Shown: positions 41,392-49,981 of the stretch, piece by piece
How positions within the stretch are numbered: position 1 is the first letter of the stretch
How the letters are laid out: each line of letters opens with the position of its first letter
Assembly (NCBI GenBank): GCA_900102115.1
Contig: FNAW01000008.1
Span: 24,868 to 88,867 of the forward strand
From: Blastococcus fimeti
GTDB taxonomy: Bacteria > Actinomycetota > Actinomycetes > Mycobacteriales > Geodermatophilaceae
Length of the DNA: 64,000 nt
Direction: 5' to 3'
Position numbers and translations under genes: made by a program
Notes under the pieces: generated by a model
The model's input: only the letters and a program-made list of their open reading frames with translations
The model's database searches: none
Told to the model about the DNA's origin: nothing

Positions 41392-41427
41392 AGGACCGGC
41401 CGGGGCCCACGGGACCCGGCCGGTCCT
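41392..41427 (+). terminator. Perfect 13-bp stem-loop after the lipoprotein gene
   Basis: AGGACCGGCCGGG, a 10-base loop, CCCGGCCGGTCCT, nine bases after the stop codon. It isolates the lipoprotein gene from the MoxR-VWA gene. Confidence 0.7.
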
Positions 41428-41473
41428 GACCTCCACCCGCCGCCCGCCCGGGCGGCTCCCGTCGAGAGGCGTC

Positions 41474-43357
41474 ATGTCCGTCGAACCCGTTCCCGCTGCC
41501 GCGGCGCCCGCACCCGTGGTGGGGCTGGGCCGCGAGCGCGAGGTGCTCACCGTCGCGCTCGCCACGCACCGGCACGTCGTCCTGGAGGGCCCGCCGGGCA
41601 CGGGCAAGTCCACGCTGCTGCGCTCGGTGGCCGCCGAGACCGGCCAGGACGTCGTCTTCGTGGAGGGCAACGCCGAGCTGACGCCGGCCCGGCTGATCGG
41701 CCAGTACGACCCCTCGGCCGTGCTCGCCGGGGGGTACCTGCCGGAGAACTTCACCGACGGCCCGCTGCTCACCGCGATGCGCGGCTCGGGCCTGCTGTAC
41801 CTCGAGGAGCTCAACCGGATCCCCGAGGAGACGCTCAACGTCCTCATCACCGTGCTCACCGAGGGCGAGATCGCCGTCCCCCGGCTGGGCACGGTGCACG
41901 CGACGTCGGGCTTCCGGCTGATCGCGGCCATGAACCCCTTCGACGCGATCGGCACCGCCCGGGTGGGACAGGCCATCGCCGACCGCATGTGCCGCGTCGT
42001 CCTCGGCTACCAGTCGGAGGACGCCGAACGGGCGATCGTCGCCGGGGTCACCGGCGCGGGGGAGCCGCAGATCGCGCTCGCGGTCAGCCTGGTGCGGGCG
42101 ACCCGGGAGCACCGCGACCTGCGCACCGGCTCGTCGGTGCGCGGCGCCATCGACCTGGTGCTGCTGCTCGACGGACTCCTCCGGATGCGCGGGCAGGAGC
42201 TGGCCGGCGGCCGCGAGACGGCCCGGGACGCCGCCCACGCGGCGCTGTCCGGCCGGATCCGGGTGACCGAGGGCGTCGAGCGGACGCCGGAGGCCGTGCT
42301 GGACGAGATCCTGGACGAGGTGTGGCCGGTGGGCTCGGCGCCGCCGGAGCCCGGCGAGGCCACCCCGGGCGAGGCCCCCGAGCTCGCCGGTGGTGGTCAG
42401 GGAAAAGCACCGGGCCCGTCGGCTGAGACGGGCACCGAGCAGCCGAGCATCCCGCGGCGCGACGCCGCGTCCCGGCGCGGTCCGTCGACGACGGGCCGCC
42501 GGGAGATGCAGCTCCGGCACCAGGCCTTCTCCGAGGTGAGCCCCGAGGTGGGCGAGCTCGACGAGGACGCCTTCGCCGGACTGATGGGTGCCGACCCCGA
42601 CGCCGCGGCCGCCCTGCTGGCCGATCTGGCGACCGCCACCGACCGGGAGCTGCGCTCGGCCGCACGCCGGCTGGCGGCCCGGGTGTTCGTGCAGGTGGGC
42701 CGGGTCGGCGCGACCCGGGCGCGCGGCACCCGGCGGCTGGTGCCGACGCGGCGTCCCGAGGGGGACCTGGACCTCGACCGCACGCTGGACCGCTGGTCGG
42801 GCGTCTGGCCACCGGCCGCCGAGGACCTGGTCACCCGGAACTGGACCGGCTCGCGGCGGGCGGTCTGCCTGGTGGTCGACCGGTCCGGGTCGATGCAGGG
42901 GCTGGGGGTCGCGATCGCGGCCGTCGCGGCGGCCGGTGTCGTGCTGGCGGCCGACGAGCGGCTGCAGACCAGCGTGCTGACCTTCGCCGACGAGGTGACC
43001 GTGCTGCAGCCCCTGGGCCGGCACCGGGCCGCGGAGGACGTGGTGCTCGACCTGGTGGGTCTGCGCGGGCACGGGAAGACCGACCTCGCGGTCGCGCTCC
43101 GTGGTGCGCGGCGGGAGCTGACGCCGGCGACGGCCGACGAGCGGGTCGTCGTCCTGCTGTCGGACTGCCTGTCGACGGCGGGCGAGCCGGCCGAGACGGC
43201 GCTGGCCGGCATCGACCGGCTGCACGTGCTGTGCCCGCTGCCGAGCGAGGAGGCCCTGGACGCTGCGCGCCGCCTGGCCGCGCGTGGTGGCGGGCGGATG
43301 GAGCCGGTCCGGTCCCTGACCGACCTCGGGCCCGCCCTCACCCGCTTGCTGGGGTGA
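41474..43357 (+). CDS. Fused MoxR-type AAA+ ATPase and VWA domain protein
   Basis: 627 residues. Residues ~15-290 form a MoxR ATPase: Walker A GPPGTGKST, Walker B LLYLEELNR, sensor IAAMNPFDAIG. A Pro/Gly/Glu-rich linker follows, then a VWA domain (~465-625) with the metal site DRSGSMQG and DCLSTAGE. It joins in one chain the two parts that are separate at 53519-55420; FVEGNAELTPARLIG and the GSSVRGAID motif are shared with that ATPase. The next gene, convergent, is the mycofactocin-linked alcohol dehydrogenase. A metal-insertion or conformational chaperone role for that system is my inference. Confidence 0.88.
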   Translation: MSVEPVPAAAAPAPVVGLGREREVLTVALATHRHVVLEGPPGTGKSTLLRSVAAETGQDVVFVEGNAELTPARLIGQYDPSAVLAGGYLPENFTDGPLLTAMRGSGLLYLEELNRIPEETLNVLITVLTEGEIAVPRLGTVHATSGFRLIAAMNPFDAIGTARVGQAIADRMCRVVLGYQSEDAERAIVAGVTGAGEPQIALAVSLVRATREHRDLRTGSSVRGAIDLVLLLDGLLRMRGQELAGGRETARDAAHAALSGRIRVTEGVERTPEAVLDEILDEVWPVGSAPPEPGEATPGEAPELAGGGQGKAPGPSAETGTEQPSIPRRDAASRRGPSTTGRREMQLRHQAFSEVSPEVGELDEDAFAGLMGADPDAAAALLADLATATDRELRSAARRLAARVFVQVGRVGATRARGTRRLVPTRRPEGDLDLDRTLDRWSGVWPPAAEDLVTRNWTGSRRAVCLVVDRSGSMQGLGVAIAAVAAAGVVLAADERLQTSVLTFADEVTVLQPLGRHRAAEDVVLDLVGLRGHGKTDLAVALRGARRELTPATADERVVVLLSDCLSTAGEPAETALAGIDRLHVLCPLPSEEALDAARRLAARGGGRMEPVRSLTDLGPALTRLLG

Positions 43358-43395
43358 GGACGGGCCCGAGGGGTGTCGTCCGGAGGACGACGGTG

Positions 43396-44523
43396 TTACT
43401 GCCGGTCGGCGTCCGTGTAGACGATCATGCCGCGGATGTTCTTGCCGTCCCGCATGTCCTGGTAGCCCTGGTTGATGTCCTCGAGCTTGTACTTCGTGGT
43501 CACCAGCTCCTCGAGCTTGAGCTGCCCGGCCTGGTAGAGCGAGAGCAGCTCGGGGATGGCGTTGCGCGGCGCGAGGCCACCGAAGATGGCGCCCTGCAGG
43601 TCCTTCTGCATCAGGGTGAGGTCGAACAGGCTCAGCTTGACGTCGACCTTGTCGAAGCTGCCCATGCCGGTGACGACCGCGCGCCCGCCCTTGCCGGTGA
43701 TGCTCATGGCGGCGGCGACGTCCTCGCCCTGGATGTCGCCCACGGTGATGATCACCTTCTCGGCCATCCGGCCCCAGGTCAGCTCGTTGATCTGGGGGGT
43801 GGCCTCCTCGATGCTCGCGTAGGTGTGGGTGGCCCCCATCTCCATCGCCCACTCGCGCTTCTGCGCGACCGGGTCGATGACGATGACGCGCTTCGCGCCG
43901 GCCGCCGCTGCGCCCTGCACCGCGTTCATGCCGACGCCGCCGGCGCCCATGACGACGACGTTCTCACCGGGACGGACGTCGGCGACCTTGGTCGCGGAAC
44001 CCCAGCCGGTGGTGACGCCGCAGCCCACGAGGGCGGCGATCTCGAGCGGGATGTCGGGCTCGATGCGCACGACCGAGGCCTGGTTGACGGTGATGTAGGG
44101 GGAGAAGGTGCCGAGCAGGCACATCGGCGAGACGCCCTGGCCCTTGGCGGTCACCCGGTTGGTGCCGTCGGAGATCGCCTTGCCGCCGAGCAGGTGGGCG
44201 CCGAGGTCGCAGAGGTTCTGCTGACCGCGCGAACACGGCGGGCACTTGCCGCAGGCGGGGATGAAGGCGGTGACGACGTGGTCGCCCTCCTTCAGGTCGG
44301 TCACGCCGGGGCCGACCTTGATGACGGTGCCGGAACCCTCGTGCCCGCCGAGGCTGGGGAAGCCGACCGGGGTGGCGCCGGTGACGAGGTGCTCGTCGGA
44401 GTGGCAGAGGCCCGAGGCGGCCAGCTCGACCATCACCTCACCGGCCTGCGGGTCACCGACCTCGATCTCCTCGACCGACCACTCCTCGCCCACGCCCCAC
44501 AGAATCGCGCCCTTGGTCTTCAC
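43396..44523 (-). CDS. NDMA-dependent, mycofactocin-associated zinc alcohol dehydrogenase
   Basis: 375 residues. Medium-chain dehydrogenase with catalytic Zn ligands in GLCHSDEH and GGHEGSG, the structural Zn site CGKCPPCSRGQQNLC, and the nucleotide fold VVMGAGGVGMNAVQ. KTKGAILWGVGEEWSVEEI is typical of the nicotinoprotein group (in part KGAILWGVGEEW) that holds NAD tightly and needs N,N-dimethyl-4-nitrosoaniline in vitro, mycofactocin being the physiological acceptor. The start is a GTG. A good promoter and several palindromes precede it. Confidence 0.93.
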   Translation of the reverse strand: MKTKGAILWGVGEEWSVEEIEVGDPQAGEVMVELAASGLCHSDEHLVTGATPVGFPSLGGHEGSGTVIKVGPGVTDLKEGDHVVTAFIPACGKCPPCSRGQQNLCDLGAHLLGGKAISDGTNRVTAKGQGVSPMCLLGTFSPYITVNQASVVRIEPDIPLEIAALVGCGVTTGWGSATKVADVRPGENVVVMGAGGVGMNAVQGAAAAGAKRVIVIDPVAQKREWAMEMGATHTYASIEEATPQINELTWGRMAEKVIITVGDIQGEDVAAAMSITGKGGRAVVTGMGSFDKVDVKLSLFDLTLMQKDLQGAIFGGLAPRNAIPELLSLYQAGQLKLEELVTTKYKLEDINQGYQDMRDGKNIRGMIVYTDADRQ

Positions 44524-44544
44524 AGATGTCCCTTCGATCCGAGA

Positions 44545-44562
44545 CCCGCCAGAGGTGGCGGG
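44545..44562 (-). promoter_or_regulatory. Hairpin in the leader of the alcohol dehydrogenase gene
   Basis: CCCGCCA, GAGG, TGGCGGG, a perfect 7-base stem 21 bases upstream of the start codon. It could affect translation or mRNA stability. Confidence 0.4.
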
Positions 44563-44567
44563 TTCGC

Positions 44568-44581
44568 AGCACGACAGTGCT
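44568..44581. promoter_or_regulatory. Inverted repeat just downstream of the alcohol dehydrogenase -10 box
   Basis: AGCAC-GACA-GTGCT, about where transcription would start. The position suits a repressor. Confidence 0.4.
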
Positions 44582-44589
44582 CCGGGTCA

Positions 44590-44617
44590 CTCTTAGCACC
44601 TCCGGGCGACCCGTCAA
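44590..44617 (-). promoter_or_regulatory. Sigma-70-type promoter of the alcohol dehydrogenase gene
   Basis: Minus strand TTGACG (44617-44612), 16-base spacer, TAAGAG (44595-44590). This gives a leader of about 60 bases. Confidence 0.6.
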
Positions 44618-44634
44618 GGTGGAGGCTCCGTCCC

Positions 44635-44650
44635 TGGCACCCGGGTGCCA
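44635..44650. promoter_or_regulatory. TGGCAC-CCGG-GTGCCA palindrome between divergent genes
   Basis: A perfect 16-base palindrome with the same half-sites as the candidate MftR operators at mftD and mftA, but with a four-base instead of three-base centre. It lies between the alcohol dehydrogenase promoter and the divergent flavoprotein gene. Confidence 0.45.
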
Positions 44651-44681
44651 CCTCCGCGAGGGCCCGGGAACACTGGGCCGC

Positions 44682-46115
44682 GTGTCCGGCGAGCCCGTGG
44701 TCGTGGTCGGCGCCGGGCCCGTGGGGCTGACGGCGGCGCTGCTGCTCGCCCGGCGGGGGCTGCAGGTGCAGGTGCTCGAGCGGCACCGCACGCCCTACGA
44801 GTTGCCACGCGCGGTGCACCTGGACGACGAGGTGTTCCGCGTGCTGCAGGACGCGGGCGTCGCCGACGAGCTGGTGCCGCTGACCCGGCCGATGGCCGGG
44901 CTGCGCCTGGTCGACGCCGCGCACGCGGTGCTGGCCGAGTTCCGCCGGGAGCCCGGTGCCGGCGTCAACGGCTGGGCGGCGGGCTCGCTGGTGCACCAGC
45001 CGGACCTGGAGGCGGTGCTGGCGGCGGCCGCCGCCGGGACGCCGGGCATCGAGCTGCACCGCGGGTGCGAGGTGACCGGCCTCGCTCCCCACGGCGACGG
45101 CGTCGTCGTGACCGTGCGCGGGCGGGACGGCGGGGCGGACCGGTCCGTCCGGGCGGCCGCCGTCCTCGGGTGCGACGGGGCCAACAGCACCGTCCGCGCG
45201 CTGATCGGGGCGCGGATGCGCGACCTCGGTCCGGCCGACCGCTGGCTCGTGCTGGACGTCCGCTCGCCGGTGCCGCTGCCGCTCTGGCCCGGCGTCACCC
45301 AGGTCTGCGATCCGGCCCGTGCCGCGACCGCCATGCCGGTGACCGGGGACCGGTACCGCTGGGAGTTCCGGCTGGCGCCGGGAGAGACCGTCGCGGACCT
45401 GACGACGCCCGGGGCGCTGCGGCGGCTGCTGGCGCCGGTCGACCCGGCGGCCGTCGAGGTGGTGCGCGCGGTCGAGTACACGTTCCGGGCACAGCTCGCC
45501 GACCGATGGCGGGCCGGGCGGGTGCTGCTCGCCGGCGATGCCGCCCACCTGACGCCGCCGTTCGTCGGGCAGGGTCTCGGCCTCGGCCTGCGGGACGTGC
45601 ACCAGCTGAGCTGGAAGCTGGCCGCCGTCCTCGCCGGGGCGGCCGGCGACGACCTGCTCGACAGCCACCAGGCGGAGCGGGAGCCGCACGCCCGCGCGCT
45701 GATCCGGCTGGCGCTGCTGCTGGGCCGGCTGATGACCGGCGGCGGCCGCGGCACGGCGGTGCTGCGCCGGGCCGTGCTGGCCGTCGTCCGCCGGATCCCC
45801 GCGGTGGCCCGGCTGGCCACCGACAGCCGGACGCCGTCGTTGCGCGGGCCGCTGCTCGACCGGCGCGGGCGGGCGGGCCGGCGGCTGGTGGGCGGCCTGG
45901 TCCCGCAGCCGGAGGTGGTCGTCGAGGGGCGCCGGTGCCGGCTGGACGACGTCCTGGGCCCGGGCGGCGCGACGCTGACGGCGGAGCTGCGGGTGCGCCG
46001 CACCGACGGCAGCGAGGTGCGGGTGGAGGACCCCTCCGGGACGCTGCGGCGCTGGCTGGGCAGCGCCGGCGAGGTGCGGATCCGCCCCGACCGGATCGTC
46101 GCCTCCGCCGGCTGA
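44682..46115 (+). CDS. FAD-dependent aromatic hydroxylase (MhpA/PheA-type monooxygenase)
   Basis: 477 residues from GTG 44682. Class A flavoprotein monooxygenase with VVVGAGPVGLTAALLLARRG for the ADP part of FAD, the middle GCDGANSTVR (DG motif) and VLLAGDAAHLTPPFVGQGLG (GD motif). It resembles 3-(3-hydroxyphenyl)propionate hydroxylase and related phenol hydroxylases. No ring-cleavage genes are adjacent, so the substrate is open. It is divergent from the alcohol dehydrogenase gene. Confidence 0.9.
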   Translation: MSGEPVVVVGAGPVGLTAALLLARRGLQVQVLERHRTPYELPRAVHLDDEVFRVLQDAGVADELVPLTRPMAGLRLVDAAHAVLAEFRREPGAGVNGWAAGSLVHQPDLEAVLAAAAAGTPGIELHRGCEVTGLAPHGDGVVVTVRGRDGGADRSVRAAAVLGCDGANSTVRALIGARMRDLGPADRWLVLDVRSPVPLPLWPGVTQVCDPARAATAMPVTGDRYRWEFRLAPGETVADLTTPGALRRLLAPVDPAAVEVVRAVEYTFRAQLADRWRAGRVLLAGDAAHLTPPFVGQGLGLGLRDVHQLSWKLAAVLAGAAGDDLLDSHQAEREPHARALIRLALLLGRLMTGGGRGTAVLRRAVLAVVRRIPAVARLATDSRTPSLRGPLLDRRGRAGRRLVGGLVPQPEVVVEGRRCRLDDVLGPGGATLTAELRVRRTDGSEVRVEDPSGTLRRWLGSAGEVRIRPDRIVASAG

Positions 46116-46161
46116 ACGGCCCGCCGAGTCGGCCGCCCACCCCGACCGGCACGATGGGGGG

Positions 46162-46500
46162 ATGCACGATCCGGACGACCAGTCCCCCAGGGCGGTGGGC
46201 CGACGCGTGCGGCGCGCGGCGTCGGGCAGCGGGCCGGTGCCCGACGACCCGGACGAGCGCGAGGCCGCCCACGAGCTGGCCCTCGACCACCTCCACGTCC
46301 TCGACCGCCAGCGCTACTGGGCGCCGGCGATGTTCGTGCTGCTCGCCGTGCTGGCGGCCGGGGTGGCGGTCACCGGGCCCGCGTGGCTGTGGATCACGGT
46401 TCCGGTGTGGCTGGCGGCCGCGGTCGGGCACTCGTACCTGCGCGGCCGGGTGCGCGCCCGGGTGGACCTCCTCGCCCCCGGCACGCCCCGGCTGGACTGA
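46162..46500 (+). CDS. Small membrane protein with two helices (2TM type)
   Basis: 112 residues. A charged N-terminal ~50 residues (HELALDHLHVLDRQRYW) is followed by two hydrophobic segments (AMFVLLAVLAAGVAVTG and WLWITVPVWLAAAVGHSYL) and an Arg-rich tail. I do not recognise a named function. Confidence 0.7.
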   Translation: MHDPDDQSPRAVGRRVRRAASGSGPVPDDPDEREAAHELALDHLHVLDRQRYWAPAMFVLLAVLAAGVAVTGPAWLWITVPVWLAAAVGHSYLRGRVRARVDLLAPGTPRLD

Positions 46501-46568
46501 GGTCGGCCGGGGCCGGTCCCCGGGAAATCGCTGGCCCCCGGGCCGCCGGCGACCTAGCTTCGCCACCC

Positions 46569-46898
46569 GTGTCCTCTCTGCGCGTCTACCGAGTGACCGT
46601 CCGCGGCGTCTTCGACGGCCTCGACGAGGAACAGCGCGCGTTCCTGCGGGAACGGGCCGCCGAGCACGACCTCCTGACGTCGGGCTTCACCGAGGAGGGG
46701 GCGCTGGCCTACGACGCGGCGCTGCGGCCGTTCAGCCACCGGGTGATCGTCCGCGTCGAGGCCGGGCCCGACGAGCAGGCGCACGCGCTCGCCGCCGGTG
46801 AGCTGTCCGCCATCGAGCGTCTCGAGGCGCTCGGTATGCCGTACCGGGGCCTGCGCTCGTCGGCGGTCTGCACCGACGACATCCGCATCCGCCGGTAG
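46569..46898 (+). CDS. DUF6204 family protein
   Basis: 109 residues from GTG 46569. RVYRVTVRGVFDGLDEEQRAFL and ALRPFSHRVIVRVEAG match the small DUF6204 proteins of actinobacteria as I remember them. The fold looks like a ferredoxin-like alpha/beta sandwich. The function is unknown. Same direction as its neighbours, with short gaps. Confidence 0.7.
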   Translation: MSSLRVYRVTVRGVFDGLDEEQRAFLRERAAEHDLLTSGFTEEGALAYDAALRPFSHRVIVRVEAGPDEQAHALAAGELSAIERLEALGMPYRGLRSSAVCTDDIRIRR

Positions 46899-46928
46899 GC
46901 GACAGCGCTGCGGGGTACCGGAACCTCC

Positions 46929-47126
46929 ATGAACATCGACAAGAACCAGATCCTGCAGCTCCTGAAGTCCCAGGGCGACGACGCGAAGGCCCAGCAGGCC
47001 GACTCGGAGCTCCCGGACCAGGTGGACACCGACAAGGACGCCGGGCTGCTCGCGAAGTTCGGCATCGACCCGATGGAGCTGATCACGAAGTTCGGCGGCG
47101 GCAAGCTCGGTGGTCTGCTGGGCTGA
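46929..47126 (+). CDS. Small conserved acidic protein, unknown function
   Basis: 65 residues. MNIDKNQILQLLKSQGDDAKA and a C-terminal GIDPMELITKFGGGKLGGLLG (read in two parts around FGIDPMEL) with Gly-rich end. It is Asp/Lys-rich and probably helical. Similar short proteins are widespread in actinobacteria without a known role. Its last 44 bases overlap the convergent GNAT gene. Confidence 0.7.
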   Translation: MNIDKNQILQLLKSQGDDAKAQQADSELPDQVDTDKDAGLLAKFGIDPMELITKFGGGKLGGLLG

Positions 47127-47577
47127 GCTCCGCAGGCGTCTGCAGGAGCTGCCGGGACGACGCGAAGCCGAGCCTCTCGTAGACGGGCACGGCCCTGCTG
47201 CTGGAGTGCACCGTCACGCGCGTCGCCCCCAGGCGGCGGGCGTGGTCCGTCGCCGCCCGCACGAGCACCGCACCGATACCCCTCCCGCGCTGCTCCGGCA
47301 GGACGAAGACGCTCTGGATGTCGGCCGAGAGCCGAGCCGTCGTGCCCGGTCTCGGCACCCGCGGGACGAGCGCGAGCCAGGCCATGCCCACGACCTCGGA
47401 CCCGGGGTGGCGCGCGACGAACGCGACGTGCGAGTCGGCGTGGTCGGCCCACCAGGCGTCCAGGTCGCCGGCGAACGCCTCGACGGACTGCCGCGCCTGC
47501 TCCTCGGGTGCCGCGAACAGCCAGAGCAGGTGCGCCAGCTGGGACACGTCCTGCCGCCCTGCGAGGCCGACGTCCAC
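47083..47577 (-). CDS. GNAT family N-acetyltransferase
   Basis: 164 residues from GTG 47577. Acetyl-CoA binding motif in VFVLPEQRGRGIGAVLVRAA and the late VYERLGFASS. The middle helix is Trp/Asp-rich (LDAWWADHADSH). Substrate unknown. The 3' end overlaps the small acidic protein gene by 44 bases tail-to-tail; both frames look real. Confidence 0.85.
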   Translation of the reverse strand: MDVGLAGRQDVSQLAHLLWLFAAPEEQARQSVEAFAGDLDAWWADHADSHVAFVARHPGSEVVGMAWLALVPRVPRPGTTARLSADIQSVFVLPEQRGRGIGAVLVRAATDHARRLGATRVTVHSSSRAVPVYERLGFASSRQLLQTPAELSPADHRACRRRTS

Positions 47578-47730
47578 GTGGCCAGTCTGTCCTGCAGTGG
47601 CTCCCTGCGGAGCCGATCCGAGCCCGCACCGCTCCGACGTGCGCTGAGGCTCCTGGCCGGAACCGGGTACGGCGGGGATGGTGGAGGTGTGCCCGCAGGG
47701 CGCGGGCAGCACATCCCAGGAGGCAGCAGC

Positions 47731-48552
47731 ATGACGCAGCGGTTCACCGGCAAGGTCGCGTTCATCACCGGAGCGGCTCGCGGACAGGGCCGCGCCCACG
47801 CCGTCCGGCTGGCGTCCGAGGGCGCCGACATCCTGGCGCTCGACCTCGCCGGTCCGCTGCCCGCCGGGGTGCCCTACGACAGCGCGACGCCCGACGACCT
47901 GGCGCAGACCGCCAAGGAGATCGAGGCGCTGGACCGGCGGGTGCTGACCCACGAGGGCGACGTCCGCGACCTCGAGGGGATGAAGGAGTTCCTCGCCCGC
48001 GGGGTGGCCGAGCTGGGCCGGCTGGACCTCGTCGTCGCCAATGCCGGGATCTGCATCCCGGCCACCTGGGACGAGACGACGCCGCAGATGTTCCAGGACA
48101 CGATCGACATCAACGTGGTCGGCGTCTGGAACACGGTGGTCGCCAGCGCGCCGCACGTCATCGCCGGTGGCGAGGGCGGCGCCATGGTCCTGACCAGCAG
48201 CTACGCCGGCAAGAAGATGCAGCCGTTCATGATCCACTACACGGCCAGCAAGCACGCCGTCACCGGCATGACGCGCGCCTTCGCCGCCGAGCTCGGGAAG
48301 CACGGCATCCGGGTGAACTCGCTGCACCCCGGCGGCGTCGCCACCCCGATGGGCGGCGGCGACATGATGGGCGCGATCGAGCACACCAACGCCAGCAACC
48401 CGAAGCTCGCCGGCATGGGGACGACGTTCATCGAGCCGGCATGGGGCACGTCCGAGGAGATGGCCGACGCCGTGGCGTTCCTGCTCTCGGGCGAGGCGCG
48501 GTTCATCACCGCCGAGCACCTGTCGGTGGACGGCGGCGCGCAGTACTTCTGA
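47731..48552 (+). CDS. Mycofactocin-coupled SDR family oxidoreductase
   Basis: 273 residues. Classical SDR: cofactor loop TGAARGQGRAHA, NAG motif VVANAGIC, catalytic Ser in TSSYAGKK and YTASKHA (Tyr and Lys). The KVAFITGAARGQGRAHAVRL stretch and an insertion after the second strand mark the nicotinoprotein SDR group tied to mycofactocin; it shares these with the SDR at 52534. It converges on mftD with a shared terminator between. Shine-Dalgarno AGGAGG is well placed. Confidence 0.9.
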   Translation: MTQRFTGKVAFITGAARGQGRAHAVRLASEGADILALDLAGPLPAGVPYDSATPDDLAQTAKEIEALDRRVLTHEGDVRDLEGMKEFLARGVAELGRLDLVVANAGICIPATWDETTPQMFQDTIDINVVGVWNTVVASAPHVIAGGEGGAMVLTSSYAGKKMQPFMIHYTASKHAVTGMTRAFAAELGKHGIRVNSLHPGGVATPMGGGDMMGAIEHTNASNPKLAGMGTTFIEPAWGTSEEMADAVAFLLSGEARFITAEHLSVDGGAQYF

Positions 48553-48561
48553 CGGCCCGTG

Positions 48562-48593
48562 CGGTGCGGGAGCCCCGAGGGGCTCCCGCACCG
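48562..48593. terminator. Bidirectional perfect stem-loop between SDR gene and mftD
   Basis: CGGTGCGGGAGCCCC pairs fully with GGGGCTCCCGCACCG around a tight GA turn, between two convergent stop codons. It can terminate both genes. Confidence 0.8.
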
Positions 48594-48600
48594 TGGGGGC

Positions 48601-49839
48601 TCAGGCCTCCTGGCGGGAGGCGGCCGGGGAGGTGCTCAGCGTGGCGTTGGCGACGGCGGAGTCGCCCAGCTGTCGCTCGAAGCCCGGCGGGATGACCAGG
48701 TCGTCGCTGCTGAGGTCGGCGACGTTCGACTTGCCCAGCCCGATCATCGCCGAGCCGAGGCCGTCGCGGAGCAGGTCGAGCACGTTGCCGACGCCGGCCT
48801 CGCCGTTGGCGCCGAGGCCCCACAGGTAGGCGCGGCCGATCATGACGGCCTTGGCGCCGAGGGCGAGGGCCTTGGCGACGTCGCCGCCGCGGCGGATGCC
48901 GCCGTCGAGGAGGACCTCGACCTGGTCGCCGACGGCCGCCGCGACCGAGGGCAGGGCGCGGATCGAGGCGGGCGTGCCGTCGAGGTTGTTGCCGCCGTGG
49001 TTGGACACCGAGATCGCGGTGACGCCGGCGTCGACGGCGCGCTTGGCGTCGTCGACCCGCATGACGCCCTTGAGCATGAAGGGCTTGTCGGTGCCCCACA
49101 GCTCGCGCAGCCAGGCGACGTCCTCCCAGGTGGGCATGGGGGACTGCATCCACTGGCCGTAGGCCTCGAAGAACGTCGGGGCCTTGTCGCCGGGGGTGGC
49201 GACCATGTTCGGCACGGTGAGGTCCGGGATCCTGCCCGTCTTCGCGAAGTCCCACAGCCAGCGCGGCTTGAGCAGTACCTGGGGGGCGTAGCGGCGGGCG
49301 GCCTCGAAGTTGATCTTCTCGGGGATGAACGGGCTGCCCCAGTCGCGGCCGTAGGAGAACGACCAGTCGAGGGTGGCGATCAGCCCCGCGGCGCCGGCCC
49401 GGCGGGCGCGCTCGACCTTGGCGGCCATGACGTCCCGGTCGCCCACCCAGTACAGCTGGAAGAACGTCTTGGGGTTGGCCGCGATGACCTCCTCCATGGG
49501 CTTGCTCGCCATGGACGACAGCCCCATGGCGGTGCCGCGGGAGGCGGCCGCCCGGGCCACGTCGACCTCGCCACCGGGGGTGACGGCCTGGACGCCGGTG
49601 GGGCTGATCATGATCGGCATCGAGAGCTCCTGGCCCATCACGGTGACGGCCATGTTCTTCTCGTTCGCCAGCCCGGCGGTGTGCGGGGCGAAGCCGATCT
49701 CGGCGAAGGCGGCGAGGTTGTCCTCGGCCGTGAGCCCGCGCTCGGAGCCGGCGACCAGGGCGCCGTAGACGCCCTTGGGCAGCCGCTTCTTCGCCCGTCG
49801 CTGGGCCTCCGCCACCGACTCGAACCAGGGGTTCGCCAT
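48601..49839 (-). CDS. mftD: Pre-mycofactocin synthase (FMN-dependent)
   Basis: 412 residues. MANPWFESVAEAQRRAKKRL is the typical MftD opening; the lactate-oxidase-type FMN barrel includes MISPTGVQAVTPGGE, LDWSFSYGRDWG, the catalytic SNHGGNNLDG and LDGGIRRGGDV. MftD oxidatively deaminates the cyclised Val-Tyr product AHDP to pre-mycofactocin. It lies on the strand opposite mftABC, 142 bases downstream of mftR, with its own palindromic operator. Confidence 0.93.
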   Translation of the reverse strand: MANPWFESVAEAQRRAKKRLPKGVYGALVAGSERGLTAEDNLAAFAEIGFAPHTAGLANEKNMAVTVMGQELSMPIMISPTGVQAVTPGGEVDVARAAASRGTAMGLSSMASKPMEEVIAANPKTFFQLYWVGDRDVMAAKVERARRAGAAGLIATLDWSFSYGRDWGSPFIPEKINFEAARRYAPQVLLKPRWLWDFAKTGRIPDLTVPNMVATPGDKAPTFFEAYGQWMQSPMPTWEDVAWLRELWGTDKPFMLKGVMRVDDAKRAVDAGVTAISVSNHGGNNLDGTPASIRALPSVAAAVGDQVEVLLDGGIRRGGDVAKALALGAKAVMIGRAYLWGLGANGEAGVGNVLDLLRDGLGSAMIGLGKSNVADLSSDDLVIPPGFERQLGDSAVANATLSTSPAASRQEA

Positions 49840-49918
49840 CTGCTGCTCTCCTGTCGCCCGGGGCCGCCCCGTGCTCGGGGTGACCGCCTGATCTGCTGCC
49901 CCGGCCGGGAACGGTCGG

Positions 49919-49938
49919 TGGCACTGAGTGCCAGGCTA
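49919..49938 (-). promoter_or_regulatory. Candidate MftR operator and -10 box of mftD
   Basis: Perfect 15-base palindrome TGGCACT-G-AGTGCCA (49919-49933), touching TAGCCT (minus strand, 49938-49933), a likely -10. Transcription would start inside the palindrome. A matching site is at the mftA promoter. A -35 is not recognisable. Confidence 0.65.
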
Positions 49939-49981
49939 CCCGTTCAGCAGGAGACGAGCGCCACACCTGCGGGGGAGACGG

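Noticed and set aside
46644..46657. Third copy of the GTTCCCGCGGGAAC palindrome
   Set aside because: GTTCCTGCGGGAAC here has a mismatch, lies in normal coding sequence and lacks the outer GAC/GTC extension.
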